A stretch of DNA of 64,000 nt from Antrihabitans spumae (GTDB lineage: Bacteria > Actinomycetota > Actinomycetes > Mycobacteriales > Mycobacteriaceae). The stretch's first letter is position 1. Each line of letters begins with the position of its first letter. Shown here one piece after another: positions 32,004 through 40,270 of the stretch. The DNA lies in contig NZ_JBIMSN010000098.1 of NCBI RefSeq assembly GCF_043944905.1, positions 1 through 64,000 on the forward strand, in the 5' to 3' direction. A model generated the notes under the pieces. It ran no database searches. It worked only from the letters and a program-made list of their open reading frames with translations, and was not told the origin of the DNA. A program made the translations under genes and the position numbers.

Positions 32004-32769
32004 ACCTTGTTCGCAGACCGTTCAGAAAGGGGCAACCGACGAGGACCCGGACCGCTTTGCTCAGGCCGGCCATGTCTGCCACCGGCTCGGCGAAGGGCAA
32101 TCGCACGTCGCGGTCGCCGTCGAATGCTTCGACACGAAGGCTGATGCCGTAGCGATCGATGGCGAGCGGGCGCACTCGGCCTCGCCGCAGCGACGGTGGC
32201 AGGCGGCGAGCGAGTTGGGAGATCAGGTCGGCGTGGTCTTCGTCGAGATGCTGAAGCCAGGCGGTCTCCAGTTCCCAGAAGGGGTCGGGCTCGGCGAGAC
32301 GGAGTTCGTCTATGTCGACCGGCTCGGCCCCTGTTGCATCGGCGACAACGGCGGAATCGAGGCGCAGCCAGAGCAGCGAAGTGCCGTGACCGACATCGAG
32401 CAGGGCTTCGTGTGGATGCTCAGCGGCGACCTCGGCAGCGAGAACGCGCTCGACGTGCGGGGGCACCGGGCGCACCGTGCCGCGCAGCCAGACCAACGAC
32501 CGGACCGGCTCACACAGGGGGAGCGGCGCGTGATCTGCGAGTTCGAGTACAGCAGGCAGCCCACCCTGCCCGGCTTGCCACGCGAGCGCGGTCGTTCGGG
32601 AGTCGGTCGCGATGGCGACGATGACGTCGCCGCACGAGCGCAGGTGGTGCAGCGTCGTCGGTATCGGATCGCTGGCAGGGATCGCAAGCATGGAGTCCTG
32701 CGAGCGGGCAACGGCGCTGAGGATGCGTTCCGCGGTCGTGGGTCCCTGCTGGGTTGTCGCTCGCGTCAT
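32002..32769 (-). CDS. DUF2470 haem/iron-linked protein
   Basis: A 255-residue protein. The N-terminal part resembles split-barrel flavin or haem proteins of the HugZ group, and the last about 85 residues are a DUF2470 domain (LDEDHADLISQLARRL ... YGISLRVEAFDGDRDVRLPFAEPV). Related proteins degrade or bind haem or assist siderophore-iron use; here this is inference. I start at ATG 32769 with GGAAAGG upstream, which leaves two DtxR/IdeR-like boxes in the promoter (32803-32837). The corresponding M. tuberculosis gene, Rv3839, is in the IdeR iron regulon as I recall. Confidence 0.82.
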   Translation of the reverse strand: MTRATTQQGPTTAERILSAVARSQDSMLAIPASDPIPTTLHHLRSCGDVIVAIATDSRTTALAWQAGQGGLPAVLELADHAPLPLCEPVRSLVWLRGTVRPVPPHVERVLAAEVAAEHPHEALLDVGHGTSLLWLRLDSAVVADATGAEPVDIDELRLAEPDPFWELETAWLQHLDEDHADLISQLARRLPPSLRRGRVRPLAIDRYGISLRVEAFDGDRDVRLPFAEPVADMAGLSKAVRVLVGCPFLNGLRTR

Positions 32770-32802
32770 GGATCGCCTTTCCGCGTCGTGTCTATCGGAC
32801 AA

Positions 32803-32837
32803 GTAAGGTTTGGCTAAGTCAGGTAAACCTAAGCTAA
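32803..32837. promoter_or_regulatory. Two overlapping DtxR/IdeR-type boxes
   Basis: TCAGGTAAACCTAAGCTAA (32819-32837) fits the IdeR consensus TWAGGTWAGSCTWACCTWA at 16 of 19 positions. A weaker site, TAAGGTTTGGCTAAGTCAG (32803-32821, 13 of 19), overlaps it by 3 bp. They lie 34-68 bp upstream of the DUF2470 start and just before the divergent gene at 32838/32886. Iron-dependent repression of one or both genes is likely. Confidence 0.72.
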
Positions 32838-32885
32838 GTGACGGCGGCAAGATTCGCAAGTGGAACGCTCGAATACGGTGGACGC

Positions 32886-33584
32886 GTGCCGGTACCGCTG
32901 ACCTTGGGAGTTCCGAAGCCGCGCGACAATCGCGCGCTCACCGCGGGACTGTTGCAGCAGCGCTGCAACGACGCCGACGTGTTTCGTGATCGGGTGGTCG
33001 GCAGGCTCGTCGGACTCCCCGTTGTTACTGCAGCCGTGTACGACGTGGTGCGGTCCGATGCCGATGGCGTCGCCGTGGTTCTCGACCCGGAGCATCCTGT
33101 GCCGGAACAGGACACGTTCGCTCACGATTTCCCCGGCGTTGCCCGAGTTGAGGTCGACTGCCGCGCGGATCAGGTGGCGGACGCGTTGCAGTTGCGCTTA
33201 CCGACTCGGATCGTCGTATTCGTCGAGGACGTCACCGCCGAGGTCGTCCGCGAGATCGTCGCCGCCGGGCACAGTGCCGGCATCGACATGGCTGCCGCGC
33301 CCGACCGAATCGCCGACTTCCTCGCCGTCGTTGCTCACGCCGATGTGGGGTTCTTCGTGCGCGCCGCCGGAGGCCGCGATGCACTGTCGATCCTCGCCGC
33401 AACGGTTGCCGCGTTGAGTGGCGCGGACGTGCGGTCGGCGCTGGCGCAGCCGAACGTCGATGGTTTGCTCGCCCTGCATCCCGACGCAGCCGCGGCGGTC
33501 CGCGACATCCTGCTCGGCATCGAAGTCGACGACATTCGAGAGGCGTTGGCGTACTTCGATGCTCGTGGTCTGCGCGCGCCCTGA
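32886..33584 (+). CDS. Hypothetical protein divergent from the DUF2470 gene
   Basis: A 232-residue soluble alpha/beta protein that I do not recognise. It contains VPLTLGVPKPRDNRALTAG, GVAVVLDPEHPVPEQDTF, PTRIVVFVEDVTAEVVREIV and ADVGFFVRAAGGRDALSIL. No signal peptide, membrane segment or known catalytic motif is seen. The open frame allows GTG 32838 (248 residues), but that codon touches the IdeR-type box, so translation from there would need an mRNA beginning within the box; I therefore favour GTG 32886, preceded by GGTGGA. If it responds to iron with its neighbour, it may act in the same pathway. Confidence 0.65.
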   Translation: MPVPLTLGVPKPRDNRALTAGLLQQRCNDADVFRDRVVGRLVGLPVVTAAVYDVVRSDADGVAVVLDPEHPVPEQDTFAHDFPGVARVEVDCRADQVADALQLRLPTRIVVFVEDVTAEVVREIVAAGHSAGIDMAAAPDRIADFLAVVAHADVGFFVRAAGGRDALSILAATVAALSGADVRSALAQPNVDGLLALHPDAAAAVRDILLGIEVDDIREALAYFDARGLRAP

Positions 33585-33678
33585 CCAGCGCCGCGCGTAA
33601 CGGTGGTCCCGATAAAGCCGACGTAGGTGTCAGTGCACGGGCGGTCGCGCTCATGTGTGCACCTAGGGGAGGGTTGTC

Positions 33679-34341
33679 ATGCGTTCACGAATCGTTGCGG
33701 TCGCGGCATGTGCTGCGGCAATTGCGGGATCGGTGGGAACCGCGCACGCGGAACCGGAAAGTGTCGATGTTGCTGCGGTACATTCCGCGCTCAACTCGGC
33801 AGCGATGCCGATCAGTACGCGTACGGCGCAATCCATCGCGCTCGCGCTCGCGCGGACGGCCAGCGGCACGCCGCGCTACAACTATTTCCCGCGGTCGGTC
33901 CACCTTGTCGAGGGCGTCGCGCAGCCGTTTCTGTACGACACGGTCGCCGCGGATTGCCTGCCGAGCGGATTCGGCGACCAGAGCGATTCGGTCGGAATAG
34001 CCCAAGCCATCGCCGGACCGGCGGTCGACGACAACCTCCCGATCCCGGTGATTCCGGCAGGCACGGTCAACGTCTTCTTCAACGCGATGAACACCGCGAT
34101 GTCGTCACCGCTGCAGGGCGACAACCTCGAAGTCGCGTGGCTCAATCTGTCGACGGGTGCTTCGGGTCGGGCTCCGATGTTCCAGGAACGTCCCAACGAT
34201 TACGTGGTCACGCTCTCGAACACCATCGTAACCGGAAGGGGCACAGTGGTTTTCGCGGTGTTCGGCAGCGTGCTGGATAGCACCAGCAACGGTCTGCCGC
34301 CGTGTGACTATGCGCCGGTCGTTGGAGTCGTGCGCGCCTGA
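33679..34341 (+). CDS. Secreted hypothetical protein
   Basis: A 220-residue protein with a clear Sec signal peptide (MRSRIVAVAACAAAIAGSVG, likely cut after THA at about residue 24, AHA-EP). The mature part has two cysteines (DCLP and PPCDY) that may form a disulfide, and beta-rich segments such as VNVFFNAMNTAMSSP and TVVFAVFGSVLDS. I do not recognise a family with certainty. GGGGAGGG lies 8 bp before the ATG, a strong site. It stands alone, followed by palindrome B copy 1. Confidence 0.75.
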   Translation: MRSRIVAVAACAAAIAGSVGTAHAEPESVDVAAVHSALNSAAMPISTRTAQSIALALARTASGTPRYNYFPRSVHLVEGVAQPFLYDTVAADCLPSGFGDQSDSVGIAQAIAGPAVDDNLPIPVIPAGTVNVFFNAMNTAMSSPLQGDNLEVAWLNLSTGASGRAPMFQERPNDYVVTLSNTIVTGRGTVVFAVFGSVLDSTSNGLPPCDYAPVVGVVRA

Positions 34342-34345
34342 GCAA

Positions 34346-34421
34346 TGGGCCTACGCCTACATAATTCGGCCTGAAATGCGGGATCCCGCCGATAAGCGCG
34401 AATAATGTAGCCCCAGGCCCA
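34346..34421. repeat. Palindromic repeat family B, copy 1
   Basis: A 76-bp imperfect palindrome with outer arms TGGGCCT / AGGCCCA and inner CCTACATAATTCG / CGAATAATGTAGC. It fits between two convergent genes; the TetR stop begins one base beyond it. It aligns along most of its length with the element at 63610-63686. Confidence 0.88.
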
Positions 34422-34422
34422 A

Positions 34423-35016
34423 CTACCGCGCGTCGATTGCGCTGTGCAGCGCCGGCAGGATCCAGCGGCGTGCGATATCGCGAATCTCGTCGGCATCGTC
34501 GAGGTTGTGGACCGACGGCTCGCTGAGGATCAACGACTGCGCCAGGCGAACGCTCAGCTCGGCGACCGATTGGAGCGCCAAGCCGGGCTCGCCTGCGGGA
34601 TCGGCCAGCTGTCGAGCGATCCATTGCCGAGCGATGTCGAGCAGCGGGCTTCCGAACATCATGTGCGGCAAAATCGCGGCGGGTTCGGACCGCAGCATTC
34701 GCTGCAGTAGAGCGTGCTGTCGCATGGCGCGGACACCGACCGCGAACGTCTCGACCAGGCGGTCGTCGAGGTCGGCGTATTGGCTGCCGACCGCTTCGAG
34801 ATGCGCGAAGAATCGCTGTTGCTCGCGGCTCACCACTGCGGCGACCAGCGCGTCCTTGCTGCGGTAGTGCGAATACAAGGTGATGCGGGCGAGGCCGGCG
34901 GCACCGGCGATATCGTCCATCGTCAACTTGCGGACCCCGTGATTCTCCGCCGCGCGGAGTGCACCGTCGAGAATGCGCGAAGCAGTGCTTTCGTGCGTCT
35001 CGTCGGCAATCGTCAC
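34423..35016 (-). CDS. TetR-family transcriptional regulator
   Basis: A 197-residue repressor. The N-terminal helix-turn-helix is ASRILDGALRAAENHG ... TMDDIAGAAGLARITLYSHY, and the C-terminal ligand domain spans about 75-197. I start at GTG 35016 because the upstream ATG (35049) falls inside a perfect inverted repeat that is probably the operator. It is divergent from the flavin monooxygenase, which it presumably controls, together with itself. The ligand is unknown, perhaps a ketone or aldehyde. The pair resembles EthR/EthA in layout, but the monooxygenase is not a close EthA. Confidence 0.88.
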   Translation of the reverse strand: MTIADETHESTASRILDGALRAAENHGVRKLTMDDIAGAAGLARITLYSHYRSKDALVAAVVSREQQRFFAHLEAVGSQYADLDDRLVETFAVGVRAMRQHALLQRMLRSEPAAILPHMMFGSPLLDIARQWIARQLADPAGEPGLALQSVAELSVRLAQSLILSEPSVHNLDDADEIRDIARRWILPALHSAIDAR

Positions 35017-35047
35017 GTTCTGCAGCGTAGTCGGATCGCCGCCCCGC

Positions 35048-35074
35048 ATATACAGAAGTATCAAAACTGTATAT
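35048..35074. promoter_or_regulatory. Likely TetR operator
   Basis: ATATACAG-N11-CTGTATAT is a perfect 8-bp inverted repeat, the most AT-rich spot in the intergenic region. It lies between the divergent TetR and monooxygenase genes and probably overlaps both promoters. Confidence 0.75.
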
Positions 35075-35119
35075 CGTGTCGGATAGCTGTAACTCCGATT
35101 CACCGACGAAAGGCCCGCA

Positions 35120-36628
35120 ATGCCGCGGAACAGTTCGCAAGCGCCCGTGCTCGACCACGAAGTAGCGATCGTCGGAGGCGGGTTCTCCGGAATCGGTGTG
35201 GCAATCGCACTTGATCGCGCGGGAATCGACGACTTCCTGATCATCGAAGATGGCGACGGCGTCGGTGGGGCGTGGCACTGGAACACCTACCCGGGTGTCG
35301 CCGTGGACATTCCGTCGTTCAGCTACCAGTTTTCCTACCGCCAGCGCAGCGACTGGTCCCGCGTCTACGCGCCGGGCTCGGAGCTGAAGAACTACGCGGA
35401 GGAGTGCGTCGACGACTTCGATTTACGCGGTCGGCTCCGTCTGAACACCCGGGTGACCGAGGCGCATTTCGACGAGTCGAACAACTTTTGGCGCCTCGTC
35501 CTCGCTGACGGTTCCGAGCTTCGCGTCCGGCACATCGTCGGTGCGACCGGAGTGCTGACCCAGCCCAAACCACCGCAGATCGAGGGCGTCGAAAGCTTCG
35601 CGGGTACAACGGTTCACACCGCACGCTGGGATCACGAAGTCGACCTCGAAGGCAAGCGGGTGGCCGTGATCGGCACGGGTGCGTCGGCCGTGCAGTTGAT
35701 CCCGTCGATTGCGGAAGAGGTCGAACATCTGACCGTCTTCCAGCGCACACCGATCTGGTGCATGCCGAAGTTCGACGCTCCGATCATCGCGCCGCTGCGT
35801 GCAGGGCTGCGCTGGTTGCCAGGTGCCAAGGCGGGACTGCGCGCCTTGAGCCAGACCTACGTCGAAGCAACTTTCCCCCTCGCCGCGCATTTCGCGTCGG
35901 TGCTGCCGGTTGCCGCAGTCGGCGCGCGCTTGGCTCGCGGGTTCCTCAAGCAGCAGGTCGACGACCCGATCGTCCGAGAGAAGCTGACGCCGAAATATGG
36001 ACTCGGTTGCAAACGCCCGAGTTTCTCGAACGAATACCTTGCAACGTTCAACCGCTCGGACGTCTATCTGGAGACGACGCCCATCGCCGAGATCACGCCG
36101 ACCGGCATCACGACCTCCGACGGCGTCCACCATCCCATCGACGTTCTCGTCCTGGCGACGGGCTTCAAGGTGTTCGAGAGCGGAAACATGCCGCCCTTCA
36201 TTGTCCGTGGCCGCGACGGCCTCGACCTCAGTGATTGGTGGGAGAAGAACCGCTACCAGGCATACGAAGGCGCGAGCGTGCCCGGCTTCCCGAACTTCTT
36301 CACGGTCCTCGGGCCGTACGGCTACAACGGCTCGTCGTACTTCACTCTGATCGAGAATCAGGCGCGGCACATCGTCCGGTGCCTGACCCGGGCGCGCAAG
36401 GAGCAGGCGACCCGCGTCGAGGTCACCCCGGCCGCTCACGACAAGTACTTCGCGGAGATGCTGGGCCGCCGTCCGCGACAGATCTTCTTCCAGGGCACGT
36501 GCGACGGTTCGAACAGCTACTACTTCGATGCGCACGGTGACGTTCCGCTACGACCGTCGCCGACCCTCGAAGTGGCATGGCGCAGTGCTCATTTCGATCT
36601 CGACGACTACAGTTTCGCTCGCGTGTAG
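35120..36628 (+). CDS. Flavin-containing (Baeyer-Villiger-type) monooxygenase
   Basis: A 502-residue FAD- and NADPH-dependent monooxygenase. FAD motif GGGFSG (19-24), GGAWHWNTYPGVAVDIPS after the second strand, the family fingerprint FAGTTVHTARWDH (F-x-G-x-x-x-H-x-x-x-W/D), the NADPH motif GTGASA, and ATGFKVFESG near 365. Class B members insert oxygen next to ketones or oxidise sulfur and nitrogen. The substrate is unknown; related Rhodococcus enzymes act on cyclic ketones, steroids or long-chain ketones (AlmA-like). It is controlled by the divergent TetR through the repeat at 35048-35074. The downstream App1-type gene is convergent. Confidence 0.92.
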   Translation: MPRNSSQAPVLDHEVAIVGGGFSGIGVAIALDRAGIDDFLIIEDGDGVGGAWHWNTYPGVAVDIPSFSYQFSYRQRSDWSRVYAPGSELKNYAEECVDDFDLRGRLRLNTRVTEAHFDESNNFWRLVLADGSELRVRHIVGATGVLTQPKPPQIEGVESFAGTTVHTARWDHEVDLEGKRVAVIGTGASAVQLIPSIAEEVEHLTVFQRTPIWCMPKFDAPIIAPLRAGLRWLPGAKAGLRALSQTYVEATFPLAAHFASVLPVAAVGARLARGFLKQQVDDPIVREKLTPKYGLGCKRPSFSNEYLATFNRSDVYLETTPIAEITPTGITTSDGVHHPIDVLVLATGFKVFESGNMPPFIVRGRDGLDLSDWWEKNRYQAYEGASVPGFPNFFTVLGPYGYNGSSYFTLIENQARHIVRCLTRARKEQATRVEVTPAAHDKYFAEMLGRRPRQIFFQGTCDGSNSYYFDAHGDVPLRPSPTLEVAWRSAHFDLDDYSFARV

Positions 36629-36637
36629 CCGAGTTGC

Positions 36638-37714
36638 TCACGGCGTCTCGGGCAGCTCCGACACGTCGGTGAACACAACCCAGAGGTCGTCGGGCACACC
36701 TTTGAATGCGTATCGATAGCGCGGCGCGGTCTGGGGTTCGTTCGTCACGTTGCGGATGTAGATGCGTGCGATCCGCCCGGGTGCTTCCCGCGCTATCGAG
36801 CCGTACACCTCCGGATCCTTCTCGCCGGAATCACCGACCAACACGAGACGCCGACGCGGGTAGACGGCCATCAGAGCGCGGATGAACGGCGGTTTGGTCG
36901 CCATCGGGTCGGCCTTCAGCGACGCGAGGGTCTTGCGGACACGCTTGGGGCGTACGCGTTTGAGGTCGTAGGTTCCGATCGGAAATCCGGCGCTGTCCAG
37001 AAATTCGACAAGCGGTGCCGACAGTTGCCACGGCGAACTCGACACGAAATGCAGGTGACCGCCCGTCTTCGCGAGCCACGTGCTGTAGCGCTCGGCCATG
37101 CCGGGCACACCTTCGAACTGCATGGCGAAAGTGCGGCGCAGCATCAATTTTCGGTTGTGGACTTCGGTGATCTTGATGGTGTCGTCGATGTCGCTGACGA
37201 TCGTCAGACCTTCGGGTTCGACCAGGAACAAGCGGGTCTGGAACATCCTGCGGTCACCGGGCGGCAGAATCGCAACGACATCGAGCACCCCGTCTTTCGC
37301 GTGCGCTTCGGCGGTCGCCGTAGTGAGGCGAAAACGTCCGCCGAAATGGCCGTCCTCGGTCGACCTGCCCAATGTGCAGACGTGTCCGGCGACCATAACC
37401 GTCACGGCTTTGCCGCCCTCGTTGTCGACGAGGAACGCCATGATGCGGGTCCGGGCGATTGCCGCAGCGACCGGATCCTGCAGTTTCAATCTCCGGAACA
37501 GCGCGTCGATGCTGAGGCGTCGGAGCCTGCTGTCCTCTTCGGCTTCGAAGATGCAGCCGCGCAGCTCGAACTCCCACCAGCGATTGTCGGCCGATCTCGC
37601 GGCGTAGGTGGGGAACAACGTGACCGTCTCGTTCGGTTTGATCGGCGACGACGCGCGGGCGCGATCGAGCACGGCGCTGCCGAGGACTGCAGGCGAGATC
37701 GGTTGCTCCGGCAC
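36638..37714 (-). CDS. App1-family phosphatidate phosphatase (DUF2183)
   Basis: A 358-residue HAD-like phosphatase. After an N-terminal beta-rich domain of about 165 residues it has the catalytic signature SDIDDTIK (DxDxT), then FVSSSPWQLSAPL, KPPFIRAL and LVGDSGEKDPEVYG. Yeast App1 with this domain is a Mg2+-dependent phosphatidate phosphatase; bacterial activity is inferred. There is no signal peptide or membrane helix. It ends 10 bp from the convergent monooxygenase and is divergent from pheA. Confidence 0.88.
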   Translation of the reverse strand: MPEQPISPAVLGSAVLDRARASSPIKPNETVTLFPTYAARSADNRWWEFELRGCIFEAEEDSRLRRLSIDALFRRLKLQDPVAAAIARTRIMAFLVDNEGGKAVTVMVAGHVCTLGRSTEDGHFGGRFRLTTATAEAHAKDGVLDVVAILPPGDRRMFQTRLFLVEPEGLTIVSDIDDTIKITEVHNRKLMLRRTFAMQFEGVPGMAERYSTWLAKTGGHLHFVSSSPWQLSAPLVEFLDSAGFPIGTYDLKRVRPKRVRKTLASLKADPMATKPPFIRALMAVYPRRRLVLVGDSGEKDPEVYGSIAREAPGRIARIYIRNVTNEPQTAPRYRYAFKGVPDDLWVVFTDVSELPETP

Positions 37715-37847
37715 TGGTCCCTCCTCGGTGCGACGACGGTTTCATCTTCCTCGCCAGTTTGCCGTCGCGATGACAAAAGTTGAACGCCTTCCCAACGCAT
37801 CCCCTGCATGCGGTTGGTCGTGGGTCCGATTGCGTAACCTCGAAGGC

Positions 37848-38762
37848 GTGCAGCGAATCGCCTACTTCGGACCGTCCGGGACCTTCACCGAGATGGCGCT
37901 CGCCCAAATGGAGGCGACCGGCATCTTCGGCGGTGACGTCGAACGAATCGCCGCACCGAGCCAGCCCGCCGCTTTGGAGTTCGTCCGCGAAGGTAAGGCC
38001 GACGGCGCCGTCGTACCTATCGAGAGTTCGGTCGAGGGATCGATCTCGGCGACGATGGACGCCCTCGCTGTCGGTTCGCGATTGCAGATCGTGGCCGAAA
38101 CCGAGCTGGACGTGAGTTTCTCGATTCTCGCGCGACCCGGAACCACACTCGAGCAGGTCACATCGATTCGTGCGTATCCCGTGGCTACGGCACAGGTTCG
38201 GTTGTGGCTGGAACGGAACGTGCCGAACGCAGAGGTGCAGGTCGCCTCGTCGAATGCCGGTGCGGCCGAAGATGTTTCGAAGGGAATCGGCGATGCCGCC
38301 GTGTCGACGGCGTTGGCGGGCAAGCGTTTACAGCTCGCAACGCTCGCCGACGGTGTTGCCGACCACGACGGCGCCCGCACGCGGTTCGTGTACGTGACAC
38401 CGCCCCGTCGTGCGCCTGCCGCGACCGGAGCCGACCGCACCGCCGTCGTTTTTCAACTGTCCAACGAGCCGGGCTCTTTGATGCGTGCCTTCGCGGAATT
38501 CGCCACTCGCGGGGTCGATCTCATCCGAATCGAATCGCGCCCGACACGCACCGGCATGGGCACCTACCGATTCTTCCTCGACTGCGTCGGGCACGTCGAC
38601 GACCCCGCTGTCGGGGAGACGCTCAAAGCTCTGCACCGCACAGGACCGGTTCGATTCCTCGGATCGTGGGCCGCCGCGGTTCCGAGCGGCACTGCGCCGC
38701 CCTCGGACGAGGACGCTGCGGCATGGCTCGCCGATCTTCGCGAAGGGACGGCCGACCTATGA
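37848..38762 (+). CDS. pheA: Prephenate dehydratase
   Basis: A 304-residue enzyme converting prephenate to phenylpyruvate in phenylalanine synthesis. The catalytic domain starts RIAYFGPSGTFTEMAL and holds the essential TRF motif (ARTRFVYV, Thr near 184). The C-terminal ACT domain (VVFQLSNEPGSLMRAF ... IESRPTRTGMGTYRFF) binds phenylalanine for feedback control; ESRP is the usual regulatory motif. I start at GTG 37848 with GAAGG upstream; the longer open frame overlaps the App1 gene region and is not homologous. ATGA overlap couples it to the phosphoglycerate mutase gene. Position matches Rv3838c. Confidence 0.96.
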   Translation: MQRIAYFGPSGTFTEMALAQMEATGIFGGDVERIAAPSQPAALEFVREGKADGAVVPIESSVEGSISATMDALAVGSRLQIVAETELDVSFSILARPGTTLEQVTSIRAYPVATAQVRLWLERNVPNAEVQVASSNAGAAEDVSKGIGDAAVSTALAGKRLQLATLADGVADHDGARTRFVYVTPPRRAPAATGADRTAVVFQLSNEPGSLMRAFAEFATRGVDLIRIESRPTRTGMGTYRFFLDCVGHVDDPAVGETLKALHRTGPVRFLGSWAAAVPSGTAPPSDEDAAAWLADLREGTADL

Positions 38763-39424
38763 CAGGCAGGCTCATTCTCGTCCGGCACGGTGAGACCGAG
38801 GGCAACGTCGCCAAGCGCCTCGACACCCGACTTCCTGGCGCGCCGCTGACCGAGCTCGGCGTGACGCAAGCGGAGGCGGTGGGTCGGCGTTTGGCCGAAC
38901 ACACGCCGGCAGCGCTGGTGTCGTCCCGCGCATTGCGGGCACAGCAGACAGCGAGCCATATCGAAGCTGCCACCTTCGTCACGGTCGAGGTGATGGACGG
39001 TTTGCACGAGGTTCAGGCCGGCGATCTGGAGAACCGGTCCGACACGGCGTCGCACGAGATGTTCAAGGCTGTTTTCCACGCCTGGCATGCAGGTGATTCG
39101 GCTGCCCGACCGCCTGGTGGCGAATCAGCTGACGAAGTGCTCGCTCGGTACCTACCGGTCGTCGGTGAGTTGCGCAGCAAGTACCTCGACGACGGACAGT
39201 CCGGCGACGTGGTCGTTGTCAGCCACGGCGCCGCGATTCGGCTTGTCGGACGGCATCTTTCGAATGTTCCCGGCTTGTTCGCCGCGAACAATCATCTCGA
39301 CAATACCGAGACCGTCGAGTTGCTACCGACCGCCGACGGTGGCTGGGAATGTGTGCGGTGGGGACGGTTCGACCCGCCGTTTGCCGACGACGTCAGTCCT
39401 GTTGCCGACGATCCGATGGGCTGA
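38759..39424 (+). CDS. Histidine phosphatase (phosphoglycerate-mutase-like)
   Basis: A 221-residue histidine phosphatase. The phosphate pocket is LVRHGETEGN (Arg9, His10), the second Arg is in SSRALRAQQTASH, Glu in HEVQAGDLE, and the second His in VVSHGAAIRL. Family members range from cofactor-dependent mutases to acid phosphatases; the short insert region suggests a phosphatase. It overlaps pheA by 4 bp, the order of Rv3838c-Rv3837c, and is convergent with the EspG gene 6 bp away. Confidence 0.92.
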   Translation: MTGRLILVRHGETEGNVAKRLDTRLPGAPLTELGVTQAEAVGRRLAEHTPAALVSSRALRAQQTASHIEAATFVTVEVMDGLHEVQAGDLENRSDTASHEMFKAVFHAWHAGDSAARPPGGESADEVLARYLPVVGELRSKYLDDGQSGDVVVVSHGAAIRLVGRHLSNVPGLFAANNHLDNTETVELLPTADGGWECVRWGRFDPPFADDVSPVADDPMG

Positions 39425-39430
39425 GTCGAA

Positions 39431-40270
39431 TCAGGCAGGCTGCGGCGCGAATTCCGCACGGTCGGGAAGCGACGCAACAAGGCTGTTGACGGCTTGGCGC
39501 AGTCTGGCGTTCGTACCCGGACTCAGGGCCGACCACTTGGTGCCGTCCTGTGCTCGGCTTGCTGTTGCGAGGAAGCGGCCACCGCGAGTGTCGAAGACTG
39601 CGAGGTGTCCGTCAGCGGTGTCTCGCGAACCGTCGGAATAGACGACGCCGACGATCTCGGCGTGTGCGAAACAGTGGACCATCGCCGTCGCGATCGTGTT
39701 CGAATCGCGAGAAGGTATGCCGATCGCCGACAACTTCCGGGTAGTCACGGCAGCGTCGCGGGTGTCGTCGAAGATTTCGCCCAACTGCTGAGTCGGGGCG
39801 TTGAGGCCGCCGAAGTCCAAGGCCTGGGCAGGTCCGAGAGCGGTCGCGATGATGCCTGCGATGTCGTTGCCGACCGCTGAGGTAGCGACGTCGTCGAGAA
39901 TCAGCGAGTCCGGTCCGCGTAGGGCGAGCACGGACGTCGATTCACCCTTCGCGATGGCGAGCCGAGAGATCGTGTCGCCCACGAACAACCGCAGGGCGAG
40001 GACCCAATGTGGGCGGGCCAACGCGCGGAGCCGGTCGGCGAGACCTTCCTCGACCTCGCCGTCGCCGAGTGCGCCTCGCGCCCTCAGTGATTCGTCGGCA
40101 CGCTCGAAGGCGGCGTCGCGTGCGGGCTTCGTGTCGAACCGTGGACCCCAGTCGAGCACGACAGGTAGTTCGTCGATTCCGAGCAGGTCGAGCAGCAGGT
40201 CCAGCTCGTCGACCGAGAGGGTTGCTCGCCCCAACGTCGTTGCCGTGGAGGAGGTTCCGAGATCGATCAC
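39431..40270 (-). CDS. EspG-family ESX secretion chaperone
   Basis: A 279-residue cytoplasmic protein of the EspG family. The N-terminus (TLSVDELDLLLDLLGIDELPVVL), the central sheet (DTISRLAIAKGESTSVLALR) and the C-terminal region fit. EspG binds the tip of PE-PPE pairs, keeps them soluble and delivers them to the type VII (ESX) secretion system. It overlaps the PPE gene by 4 bp and ends the PE-PPE-EspG operon. No EccC, EccD or MycP gene is in the window, so the secretion machine must be elsewhere. Confidence 0.88.
   Translation of the reverse strand: MIDLGTSSTATTLGRATLSVDELDLLLDLLGIDELPVVLDWGPRFDTKPARDAAFERADESLRARGALGDGEVEEGLADRLRALARPHWVLALRLFVGDTISRLAIAKGESTSVLALRGPDSLILDDVATSAVGNDIAGIIATALGPAQALDFGGLNAPTQQLGEIFDDTRDAAVTTRKLSAIGIPSRDSNTIATAMVHCFAHAEIVGVVYSDGSRDTADGHLAVFDTRGGRFLATASRAQDGTKWSALSPGTNARLRQAVNSLVASLPDRAEFAPQPA

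Noticed and set aside
34423..36628. TetR and monooxygenase pair as EthR/EthA
   Set aside because: The divergent layout is the same and EthA lies not far away in M. tuberculosis, but the motif context here (GGAWHWNTYPGVAVDIPS) and overall sequence do not look like EthA.
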